Source: Notamacropus eugenii (lineage: Eukaryota; Chordata; Mammalia; Diprotodontia; Macropodidae). From it: 64,000 nt of DNA. The position numbers and the translations under genes are program-made. Below are positions 54,600 to 64,000 of the stretch, piece by piece (the first letter of the stretch is position 1; the number at the start of each line of letters is the position of its first letter). The stretch spans positions 334,260,651 through 334,324,650 of the forward strand of contig NC_092874.1 in assembly GCF_028372415.1 (NCBI RefSeq), given 5' to 3'. The notes beneath the pieces are model-generated. The model searched no databases and was not told the DNA's origin. It saw only the letters and a program-made list of their open reading frames with translations.

Positions 54600-55770
54600 A
54601 GGATCGTTCTACCACAGGCAAACTTGAACTCCTACAATTCAGAGTTAGCATCTGTTGAGGTGGAAATCTCTTTTTCCTGCTACTTCTCTCTTTCCTATCA
54701 TCCCTGTTCACCTCAATCCCTTCCCGTTTCACATTCTGTTGATCCTATGGTGGACCAGATCTGCAATACACTTGTTGAATCCATTGCTTCCTGGTCCCAC
54801 CATCACTCTTGTGGTGGTAAATTCAATCCTGGGTTACCCCCACCACCTGACTTGGCTATTTATACTTACATACTTCTGAAGCCTGCTGAAGAAAGTCATA
54901 CAACCAAGCCAAGAGGGTCCACTACAAATAAAACTCAACTGGCTCCTCAGTGCTGCATGGAATTCCCTAACTGATTTTCTAACAGAATCCCTTCTCTTCT
55001 CAAGCAGGAATCTATTCCATTCACCATTTTGAATCCATTCCTCATTTTTTACCTTTATTCTCTCCTTATCCAATGGCTGACTTCAAACATGTTCAGGTGT
55101 CCCTCATCTTTAAAATCTGAGCCTGCATTCCCCTCAAGCAGTTCTACATCCTGTCTTCTTTTCAGTCACACTCTTAGAACATCACTTATAGTCACTGCCT
55201 TCACTTCCTTACCCGATCTTTTACTTCTCTGATGGTATTTTCTCATTTGTCCTTAGTCATTCCTCCTTCTGTATCCTTTCTTCTTTCTGGTATTTGGTGA
55301 CACTTCATTTTCCTGGCTCTCTTCCTATCTGTCTAATGGCTCCTTCTCATTTTCTTTACTGGATCATCATCCATAGGTTCCTCATCCCCTCTCATGGCTT
55401 TATTTATCCTCTCTATGCAGATGACACACAGACTTATAAATCCAACCCCAGTCTCTCCCACATCAACTGCCTAGTGACATTTCAAACTGGATCTCAAATG
55501 TTGAGAGACATCTCAAACTCAACAAGTCCAAAACAGAACTTACTCTTACCTTTTCTTGTAAATCCATTCTCCCTCAAACTTGCTTGATTCTGAGGAAGGC
55601 ACCACCAGTCAACCACACACATTCCCAATCTCAGTGTAAACCTCTTTTTCTCCTTCTTCCTTGACTTATTCAATTTGCCAAGTCTTGTTCATTCTACCTC
55701 CACTACATCTCTTGCATCTGTCTCTTTCTCTCCACTCATAATACCACCACCTCAGTGTGAGGTGAAGCCT
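54600..55770 (+). repeat. LINE-2 ORF2 (reverse transcriptase region)
   Basis: From about 55210 the sense strand matches L2 ORF2: GGCTCTCTTCCTATCTGTCT, CATGGCTTTATTTATCCTCT, CTATGCAGATGACACACAGA (encoding YADDTQ, the polymerase motif), CTCAAACTCAACAAGTCC, AAAACAGAACTTACTC. The open frame 55294-55587 covers the motif but is interrupted downstream. 54600-55200 is assigned by continuity and is weaker. Confidence 0.75.
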
Positions 55771-56110
55771 CAGTTTTAATTTGCATTTCTCTAATTATTA
55801 GTGCTTCAGGGGTATTCTTTAATATAGTTGATAGAGAGCATTTATTATTTTGAAAATTTCCTCTTCATATCTTTTAATTCCTTATGTACTGGGGAATGGG
55901 GCTCTTACTTTTATAGATTTGTATTAATACCCAATATATCTTGGATATCAGGCTTTTATCAGAAATACTTCCTGCAATGATTTTCCCCAACTTACTGCTT
56001 CTTTTCTAATTCTAGCTGCATTAATTTTATTTGTGCAAAAGTGTTTCAACTTTATGTTTATGTAGTTTATTTCCTAGGTTCAACTCTACCCCTTGTTTAG
56101 TTAAAAATTC
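55771..56110 (-). repeat. LINE-1 fragment, antisense
   Basis: AATTTGCATTTCTCTAATTA, GATAGAGAGCATTTATTATT, CTTTTATCAGAAATACTTCC, ATTTGTGCAAAAGTGTTTCA. Confidence 0.78.
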
Positions 56111-57059
56111 TCCCCCAGTTGTACTTGTGCAAGGTACATCTTACCACTGAACAGCCTTTCTAAGGAAAAAGATGGCCTTTTTCAAATAGTTGGGTTTTTT
56201 AACCAACAATGAATTTTAAAATGTTACCGTTCAAGTTTTGTGATTTTTCTAGATGAAAACTGAACCTGAGACACATGCACATGGGTGTTTTGTTTTTTAA
56301 TAAATGGATTTTGGAGGAAGTTACATTGTATGAAAAGTCATTTTCTCCTTGAAGTTAAATATAATAAGATGTTGAAGAGCCAAATGAATGTACTGTTCTG
56401 GACTGGTAGGTAGGTGGAGGCTTTTCTGCCCACACAAGTTCTCTCAAAGCACAGAGAAAATAAACTTTGCCAGAGCTCTTAACCTGGCAATGAAAGTCTG
56501 GCAATGTACTATCCATAGGGTTGAATGATTGTGGACCATGTGTGTTTATGTTTATCTGTGTGTGTTTGTGTACATGTGAGAAAATCTTTTCATCACCACT
56601 CAAATTCACTGAGGACATGCAAATGCCCAGTCAGAAAGGGTTATGTTATAACCTCCTTCCTCACCTCTAAACTCTCAGGATTTCCCTTTGTTCTTCTCTG
56701 TAACCGAAATAGTCTTTCATTAGCTTCTGTGCAGAGGTACTGGGCCTTCAGCTGTTTTGCTCCTTATTACCTCAAAGAAGATCTCAGAAGTACTTCATAG
56801 AAAAGGAGAGTCCATTGGCAGAATGTCATATAGACATACTGTTGGAAGCTGTCAAAGCACTGAATCTGATGCTTTTGCTTAAGTGCTTTGTTGAGAAGTT
56901 TCAATCTAGATATTTACAGAAATAATTTGTAATATACAAAGGCATCAATAAGACATTTTAAAAAATTAGATTCCATTGATATACTGTGTTTTATGTATTT
57001 GCAAAACTGAGGTCTGTCTTTCTGGAAACAATTTGGTCAAATTAATATTCAATGTCCCT
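56111..57059. other. PEMT intron, nothing recognised
   Basis: Unclassified; AT-rich at 56900-57000. Confidence 0.4.
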
Positions 57060-57575
57060 ACCTGTTTAGGATTATCCAATCTATGGACATCTACTTTGTT
57101 TTTTATTCTTTGATATTATGAAAAGTGCTGCCATTTATAAATATTCTTGTGCAGATGGGACTTTTCTATGTTTGGCCTTCTTGGAGTATATACCTAGCAG
57201 TGGGATTTATGGGTCAAAGAGTATGGAAACTTTAGTCACTTTTTTCACACAATTCCAAATTGTTCTCCAAAATGGCTACACCAATTCATAATTCCATCAA
57301 GAATACAGCAGTATGCCTATCCTTCCACAACCCTCCCAACCTTGACTGTTCCTATCTTTTCTTTTATTTGCCAATTTGCTGTGTGAGGTGAAACCTTAAG
57401 TTGTTTTGATTTGCTTTTGTCTTACTATTAATGATTAAGAACACTTGTTTATACAGTTTTTTAATAGTTTGCAATTTTTTGAGAACCTCAATTCATATCC
57501 TTTGACTATTCACTGGGGGGGGATGTTTTTTGTCCTTATATATTTTTGTAGTTCCCTATATACTTCTGATATTAT
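57060..57575 (-). repeat. LINE-1 3' region, antisense
   Basis: GAAAAGTGCTGCCATTTATA, CCAAATTGTTCTCCAAAATG, TCATAATTCCATCAAGAATA, TGTGTGAGGTGAAACC, CATATCCTTTGACTATTCAC. A good match to mammalian L1 3' sequence read antisense. Confidence 0.85.
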
Positions 57576-57584
57576 AATGTTACT

Positions 57585-58060
57585 GTAAGGTTAATGGTGG
57601 ATGGGGGAAAGAGTTAAAGATCTTCCCCTCCTATTAATAGGCCCCAATACTTTGTTAATTTCATTGAGGCACTGGGTCAGAGGGTTGCCCTCCAGCTCTG
57701 AAAAGTGTATAAATACTCTGAGGTGAGGTTTTACTTAGAGGCTCACTCACTGGAAGTGTTTGTTTGGCCAGATGAGACTCTGGGCAGCCACTAAGGAGCC
57801 CACTTTGAAAACCCAGATGTTGGTACTTCTGTCTCTGGAACCTATGTATGTATGTATGTAATGGTCAGACAGTTGGATCTGTCTGTTGATTTGTGATATA
57901 TATATATATATATACTGCTTATGGTCAGACAGTTGGAAGCCCTGTCTGTTGGTCTTTATTTTTCTGCTTGTATTTTCTCTATTGGTATATGTGCTTGATT
58001 AAAGGGATTGTTGACCTTTCAAAAGTTGCTATCCTTTTAGAAAAGTAGATCTAAGAACCT
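57585..58060 (+). mobile_element. LTR fossil, ERVL/MaLR-like
   Basis: Begins about ATGTTACTGTAAGGTTAATG, has TATAAATA at about 57709, then GATGAGACTCTGGGCAGCC and a terminal GGTCTTTATTTTTCTGC...TTGATTAAAGGGATTGTTGA. Layout recalls class III LTRs. It contains a partial internal duplication (ATGGTCAGACAGTTGGA at about 57860 and 57920) with a TA microsatellite between. Ends are approximate; old. Confidence 0.5.
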
Positions 58061-58084
58061 GTGATAGCAGGCCATCCTAGATGT

Positions 58085-58490
58085 GTCAGGGTGCTTGCTT
58101 TTTACAGATACCCTTATCAGAGACACTGCTGTTGAAATTCACTTTATTAGACAGGTCAATCCTCTAATCTGTGAAGATCTTTTGCAACCTAAATTTGACA
58201 TCCACGTGTTAGTCTTACCTACCAGCTTTGTGTGTTTTACAAATCTGATGAGCATGCCATGCATGCCTTTACCTGAGTCACTGATAAAAATGCTAAACAG
58301 TACAGTCAAGCAAAGATCCCTGTGGTCCTCTACTAGAAACCTTCTGCTGCATAAATGTGGAACCATTAATGAATACTCTCTAACTGGTGATCCAACAAGT
58401 TCTGAATATTCAGCATTCGTTGGCTGGTTCACATATCTCTACATTCTCCACTCAAAAAATTATGATATATTTTATTGAAAGCATTGCTAA
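58085..58490 (-). repeat. CR1/L3 LINE ORF2 fragment
   Basis: Antisense CR1 phrases: GAGTCACTGATAAAAATGCT, AAACAGTACAGTCAAGCAAA, GATCCCTGTGGTCCTCTACT, ACCATTAATGAATACTCTCT. Open frames on both strands (58083-58478, 58139-58432) derive from it. Confidence 0.82.
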
Positions 58491-58524
58491 AACCAGGGTA
58501 AACAGTCATCGTCATCATCAGAGC

Positions 58525-58770
58525 ATTTCATGTAGTGCTTTAAGGTTTATAAAATGCTTTTACAAATATTATCTCAACTCGTTCTCATAACAAGCCAGGG
58601 AGAGTGTGTGTGCATATGTGTGCATGCACTATTATTTTTCTCATTTTACAGATGAAGAAACTGAGATAGACAATTGTTAAGTGATTTGTCCAGGGTCATA
58701 GAGCTAGTTAAGGCTAGATTAGAACTCAGGTCTTCCTTGATTCTAGGTCCAACTCTCTATCTCCTGTACT
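58525..58770 (-). repeat. MIR-type CORE-SINE with TG-rich insert
   Basis: GTGCTTTAAGGTTTATAAAA, CATTTTACAGATGAAGAAAC, TTTGTCCAGGGTCATAGAGC. GTGTGTGTGCATATGTGTG inside. Confidence 0.85.
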
Positions 58771-59299
58771 TACTGACCTGTACTTACAAAATTCCCTTCA
58801 TCTATCAGCTAATCACTGCCTCTTGCCCACTCATTTGCCCTACCATCTTTTGCCCTGTCATTAGGATGCTGGTGATCTCTGGGACATAGCACTACTAGCT
58901 GTTTCTTGTACCTGTTAAAGGCCAGATTTCTGGAAGTTTTGAGGAACCAGCAACCATGACTGCAATGAGGCCAAGCAAATGAGGAAGACTTTGAGGGCCT
59001 TGGTCCAGCATAGACCTTGAACCTTTTAATCATCTGCCTTACTCAGCAGATCTCCTCTCTTCCTCTGATATGCTGCCGGACTTATTCTCCCAATGGTTAA
59101 CATACTTCCACCTCCTCATACCCTCCCTGTCCTAATGATATTGAACTCCTGATTGCCAATGAACAAACAGATAAATACCAATCCTCTATCCCAGTTGTAT
59201 ACCCTCTCATTTCCATCCACCTGAACCTTAATCCCCTCCCTACTCTGGATCTGTCTGCACCTTCCACTGGGCTATCCAAAGGACTTGTTCTGTAATTCT
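58771..59299. other. PEMT intron, nothing recognised
   Basis: Unclassified intronic sequence with short chance frames. Confidence 0.4.
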
Positions 59300-59660
59300 A
59301 TAATGTTCTATAATTCGTTTGAGATTTCTTCCAATTCCAAAGGACTCATGATGAAAAATGCTATCCACCTCCAAAGAAAGAACTGATGGTGTCTGAATAC
59401 AGACTGAAGCATGCTATTTTTCACTTCCTTGTTTTTTGATTGGTTTTCTTCTGTGTTTTCTTATACAACATGACTAAAATGAAAATTTGTTTTACACGAT
59501 TACACATGTATATAACCTATATGAAACTGCTCATTGTTTCAGAAAGTAGGGAAGGGAGGGAGGGAGAGAATTTGGAACTCAAATTGATGTTCCAAAAAAT
59601 GTTAAAAATTGTTCTCACACATAAGTGGGGAAAATATTATTAAAAAAATAATAATCATGG
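59300..59660 (+). repeat. LINE-1 3' terminus, sense
   Basis: CCAATTCCAAAGGACTCATG, CACCTCCAAAGAAAGAACTG, ACTGAAGCATGCTATTTTTC, ACACATGTATATAACCTATA, GAGAATTTGGAACTCAAA, AAAAAATGTTAAAAATTG: the marsupial L1-type 3' UTR in order. Confidence 0.78.
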
Positions 59661-59667
59661 GAATTAG

Positions 59668-59800
59668 GGCTATTCATACCCTCATTTTACAGATGAGGAA
59701 ACTGAGGAAGACAGTGTTTAATTGATTGATACTTTCTCTGAGGCTAATTTTAAACTCAGGTCTTCCTAACTTCAGGACCAGCTCTCTATCTACATTAGGC
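59668..59800 (-). repeat. CORE-SINE fragment
   Basis: TCATTTTACAGATGAGGAAA, CTGAGGAAGACAG, TTTAAACTCAGGTCTTCC, GACCAGCTCTCTATC. Confidence 0.75.
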
Positions 59801-59844
59801 CTGCTACTCACATACTGTGTAACATGTCTGCAACCTTTAAATTT

Positions 59845-60060
59845 AATATACTTTTTCAATATTTTATTTTCCAATTAGGTGTAAAAAATTTTAATATTCA
59901 TTTATAAAAAATTTTTAGTTCCAGATTCTCTTCTCTTCTGTCTCCTTTTCTCCTCCCCCCTCAATGAGAAGGCAAGCAATTTGATATGTTATACATGAGC
60001 AGTCATGCAAAACATAATTTTAATAGATTTCTGAAGGCAAGCCTAAGGTACAATCTAGCT
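59845..60060 (-). repeat. LINE-1 3' terminus, antisense
   Basis: TTTTATTTTCCAATTAGGTG, GTTCCAGATTCTCTTCTCTT, AAGGCAAGCAATTTGATATG, TTATACATGAGCAGTCATGC. Reverse-complement relative of 59480-59660. Confidence 0.78.
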
Positions 60061-60684
60061 TAAGCTAGTTATTTCAACAGAAGGCAATCTGTGTACCTTA
60101 ATTACAATATTTAAACATTTGACATTCAAATCATTCATACTATAAAATGTGACACGATATTCTTACTCAGGACTGTTACACACTAGCTAGTATGAAATGT
60201 CTTTCAATAATTGAAAAACAATATTTTAATTGAAGACTTATTATTAGGCTAATTACCATATGGAAAATTAGGGAATTTAAGGTGGAACTGCCTACTTTTA
60301 TTTAATTCAGTGGACCTGCTTTAGCAGGTCCTACCTTTGGATAGGCTGAGGTATACTGACTAACCAAGATGATTTTGCATACTAAGTAACTTATTCAAAA
60401 TACACTCTATGTCAAAGGCATACAAAACCATTACATAGTTTAATAAATTTGTGGTGCTAGAATAAATTTTAAGAAAAATTCTTCCAAGATATTGAAAAGT
60501 AGAAACAGCTGCCTTTGGTCCTTGATCAATTCAATGAAATGTCAAACTTAATTAAATCTTTCAAAGAAAAACAAAAGTGTAATAACTTAGTTGTACCTGG
60601 AATTATGATCAAGATTGAAAATAATAATAATATAATAATATTCATTTAAACACAATCTTACCAAGTCTACACAATTTCTTTTTT
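60061..60684. other. PEMT intron, AT-rich, nothing recognised
   Basis: No gene or repeat could be named. Confidence 0.4.
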
Positions 60685-60960
60685 AGGACGGATGCACAAA
60701 TTTATTTTTGTATTAATTTTATTTTTATTTCTAAGTTTTCCCTTTTCTTCCTCTTCCACCCATGGAGCAGGCAAGAAATATGCTACCCATCATACATATG
60801 AAACCATGTAAAATATTTCCATATGAACCATGTTCACTCCTCCCTCCCAAAAAAATGGCAAGGAAAATAAAGGTAAAAAATATCCTTCAATCTGTATTCT
60901 CAGACCATCCTGAAGAAAACTTTTAAAGAGCCACTTGTGATTCAAGTTCTCTGGCTGATG
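60685..60960 (-). repeat. LINE-1 3' terminus, antisense, second copy
   Basis: TATTTCTAAGTTTTCCCTTT, GAGCAGGCAAGAAATATGCT, CATACATATGAAACCATGTA, TTTCCATATGAACCATG. Confidence 0.6.
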
Positions 60961-62005
60961 AAACCAATTTAAATAGGAGACAGTAATAGTACATGTAAAA
61001 TAAAAGAAAATCTCAGTGTAAGAGACATCTTTCTGTAATAAATTAGGTAGGAGATAATTATTATTCACTAGTAGCTTTTTTTTTTTTTTTTGCTATCAAG
61101 TCTCTTTCCTCCCCCTTTTCTTAATGCCAGCAAATATCATTTTTGTTTCAGGGATATGTTACTTGGGGTTTTCCAAGTATTCCATCAGTGCCACCAGCCT
61201 CCCTACAGGTGATGCTTTTGTTTCCGTTGGCATCTGGATAAAAGAATCCTGAAGGTAGAATAGTCTTTCATCCAGAGTCCAGTCAGATTAAATCTAGTCC
61301 TGTGCCTGAGTCTCTTTTCAACTACATGGTACTGTGCATACTTCTTAACAAAAATCTTCTTACCCTCTAAATACTGTCATTGTGAATTTGGCTCTGCCCC
61401 ACAATCTTACTTGCTAAGCCCCATCCTGTGTCTTACTTCCTCTGATTCAGAGCACTTGGAAAAATAATATCATGGCCAATTTGACCTGCTGTTCTTCTTT
61501 TCATGCAAATAAAGCTGAATTATGCTGATTGTTATGCAGATGAAGTAAAAGGGAACTTTTGAGTTTCAAGAAGAATTTGGACTTTCAAGACTCTAGGAAC
61601 TGATTATCCCTTTGCTCAAAAAGGGTCTGCTATGCAAATGCAAGAAAATGAGATGGAATTGTTATGTTTGGAACTTCATCTCTACATGCTAGTAAAAGAG
61701 AGCTCATTTTCTGGGAAGTGTTACCTCACAAAGAAACTCATTCTACTTGGAATGCACACTCTTCATAAGAAGTTGCTATCATGTGTACTTAGAGTTAACG
61801 TTTCTTGAACTGGGAGCCATGGAAAAGTTCCAGGGGGAAACAGCTACAGGGATCCAAGTAGGAGTAGCAGTGTGGCTCCTTGCTTTTTTGATGATAAAGA
61901 ACTGCCCAAGACACAAACCCAAAAGAAGAGAATGACTCTAACATCTACAAGCAAAATCTCAAAGAAAAAAACTCCTTGGCCACAAAGACAACTAAAATTC
62001 ATGAC
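60961..62005. other. PEMT intron, nothing recognised
   Basis: T14 run at 61078-61091, otherwise unclassified. Flanked at 62006-62080 by a possible hAT-like end pair (CTTCTTAAACTTTTTCC and GGTTCTTAAACTTGAGACC). Confidence 0.4.
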
Positions 62006-62089
62006 TTCTTAAACTTTTTCCATTCACAATCCCTTCAGTGGTTCTTAAACTTGAGACCCACAGTTTGAGAAGTGCTGAACTAAATGAAA

Positions 62090-63640
62090 TAAGAATTTTA
62101 AAATGACACTATACATGAAAGAAGATCTCTAGAATAAGGAAGTGGAAAAAATGAGAACTCTAGAGGACAGACATGGAAGGAGAATTAATAGGTTATATAA
62201 AACCTTACACAAGTAACAAATCCGAATGGATCAAATAAAAGTAAATGAGTCCATAAAACAACAGGAGATATTAAAATAGTCAAAAGACTGGGAAAAAAGA
62301 GAAGAAAGGATATCAGATCTCATATTAAAAACTGACCTAGAAAGCAATAATCAAGAAATGAGAATTATTACCATGTTTCAAAAAATGCTGCATAAAAACT
62401 TTCTAGACCCATTAGAACTAGAAAGTAAAGTGAAAATAAAACCTTCTGAAAGAAACCTCAAAATGAAAATTCCCAGGAATGGTACAGTCATAATCCAGAA
62501 CTTTCCAGTCAAAGAAAAAAAAATACTGTAAGCAGCCAGAAAGAAAGAGTTCAAGTACTGAAGAGTCACAGTCAAGATCATGTAAGACTTGACAGCTACC
62601 ATGCTAAAGAGAAGAGTGCTTGGAAAGTGATATTTCAGAAGGTAAAAGATAAAAGTTTGCCATCATGAATAACTTACCTACCAAAACTGAGTGCAAACTT
62701 ATGGAGGAAAAAAAACAGACCTTGAATGAAATAGAGAATTTCCAAACATTCCTAAAAAGAAGACTGAATAGAAACTTGAAATGTAAAAACAGGAGTCAAG
62801 AGAAAAATTTAAATACATTTTAGCAATTGGAAAAGGAATATACAAGGATGAAGTGTTTACTGTTTAATAAGGGAAAGAAGAATCACTTGTCTAAATGACA
62901 AAAAGAAAGAAATAGTTTTGATATATGATCTTAAGAGCAAAAAGAAAAGGGAAAAGAAAAAGAGAGCTAAAGGGAGAGAAATCAAGGCTGTGTGAAACTA
63001 TCTCATATAATCTGGAAGTGCAAGTAGAAGACTATACAAAGAAGGAGGAAGGGGTAAGGAAAGTGTCATCTGAATTTCATTTTCATTGGAACTAGTCAAA
63101 GGAATATAGAAAATACATACATGTATGTAAATACCTTGAATTTATGAAAAAAATACATTTAAATCAATAGAGAAACAAGAGGAAACTGGGAGAGGAGGAG
63201 AAAAAGTAGATTCAGAGATGGATTAGTTATAAGAAAAATGAACTTCAACCTCAAAGGGTGGATTGTGAAGGAGAGTTTAAAAAAAGAAAGAAAGGGTACA
63301 AAGGTTATGATTGGGAACAGAGAGTACAAATGAAGAGCATCAAGCACAAATCACTAGTACCTTCTTCTCTCACCATCATCTCTTACTTCTACCTATCTAA
63401 AGTAGGTGAGGCAAAGAGGGGAAAAAGCATAAGAGAATAATATGAAAGGAAATACAAAATTAAGGACCACAACTGTGAATGGAATGAACTTTTCTATAAA
63501 AAGGAAGTGGATAGCAAAATATTAGAAGGCAAAATCCAACAATATCTAGCTTGCAAGAAACACACTTCAAGGGAAGCCTAAATGGTGGTGAAGCAGGAAA
63601 AAGTACAGCTGATCTCTACCCCACAACTTTTTACCCAGAA
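62090..63640 (+). repeat. LINE-1, ORF1 end to start of ORF2
   Basis: ORF1-type sequence at 62340-62760 (ACCCATTAGAACTAGAAAGT, AAGCAGCCAGAAAGAAAGAG, TTACCTACCAAAACTGAGTG, AATAGAGAATTTCCAAACAT). At 63530-63580 comes AATCCAACAATATCTAGCTTGC...ACACTTC, resembling the start of the ORF2 endonuclease. Heavily decayed. Confidence 0.6.
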
Positions 63641-64000
63641 ACAGAAAATATACCAGAATGAGTCCTGACTGGGAAACCTAAAAAAAGAAAAAATCAAAGT
63701 GAGTCATTTTTTCAGTGCAGGTTGGTAGAGAGAGAGACAGAGAGAGGTCATGGACACTGGGGACAGAGTCTGGCCAGGAAGGACCATGTAAAGCCTTCCA
63801 GTACAAGGAGAGATAGTGCACTAGGGCAAGAAGATGTCCCAGAGCCTGCAAAAAAAAAAAAAAAAAGGATTGTGTAGGGAATAGATACCAATTGGCATCT
63901 CTGTGAGCATCCAGTTCTAAATCATAGCTCAAGGTGGAATGAAGAGGGGACTTCTTTCTAGGGGTGATGTTTCAGGGTGAAGAGCAGTCCCAGGCTGTAG
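63641..64000. other. Window end, PEMT intron, nothing recognised
   Basis: GAGA-rich at 63726-63750 and an A18 run at 63850-63867. Upstream PEMT exons should lie beyond 64000. Confidence 0.4.

Noticed and set aside
58083-58478. 131-codon plus-strand frame
   Set aside because: It is the antisense of a CR1/L3 LINE fragment.

Overview
The window is vertebrate nuclear DNA, almost certainly from a marsupial. Genes are split by GT-AG introns, CpG is depleted outside one promoter island, and most of the sequence is interspersed repeats. The commonest repeat is a tRNA-headed CORE-SINE whose 3' tail resembles the end of RTE/BovB LINEs (the Mar-1 type, a marsupial hallmark). It is joined by MIR-type CORE-SINEs, LINE-2, CR1/L3, LINE-1, small DNA transposons and a few ERV LTR fossils. 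I cannot name the species from sequence alone.

Only two protein-coding genes are supported, both on the minus strand. RASD1 (Dexras1/AGS1) is complete at 758-2005: two coding exons, a 278-residue Ras-family GTPase ending in a CVIS prenylation box, with a TATA box and CpG island upstream and a 3' UTR reaching the left edge of the window. PEMT (phosphatidylethanolamine N-methyltransferase) is represented by its last three coding exons at 53231-53342, 35146-35220 and 29046-29103. Its earlier exons were not found and should lie beyond the right edge. RASD1 and PEMT are also same-strand neighbours on human 17p11.2, so this is conserved synteny.

Layout: 1-2.4 kb holds RASD1 and its promoter. 2.4-28.75 kb is the RASD1-PEMT intergenic interval, with SINEs, L2, an old L1, a solo LTR with an apparent 6-bp target duplication at 9291-9901, two miniature hAT-like elements, an 81-bp triplicated minisatellite and a long GA/GT microsatellite. 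28.75-53.34 kb is PEMT from its polyadenylation signal to its third-last exon, with introns holding L1 remnants, a 5S rRNA-derived fragment, a Tigger-like MITE, an LTR that splits a MIR, a good L2 3' end and CR1 pieces. 53.34-64 kb is the next PEMT intron upstream, again L2, L1, CR1, an ERVL-like LTR and SINEs.

The two genes have unrelated biochemical roles: RASD1 is a glucocorticoid-inducible GTPase that modulates G-protein signalling, and PEMT makes phosphatidylcholine in the ER. I saw no new multi-gene system. The most notable points are a canonical KKxx signal at the PEMT C terminus, polyadenylation hexamers overlapping the PEMT stop codon, a 25-G tract beside the RASD1 TATA box, an unnamed repeat family with two copies in PEMT introns, and a 5S-derived fragment. 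Repeat names are from memory of consensus sequences and boundaries are approximate.
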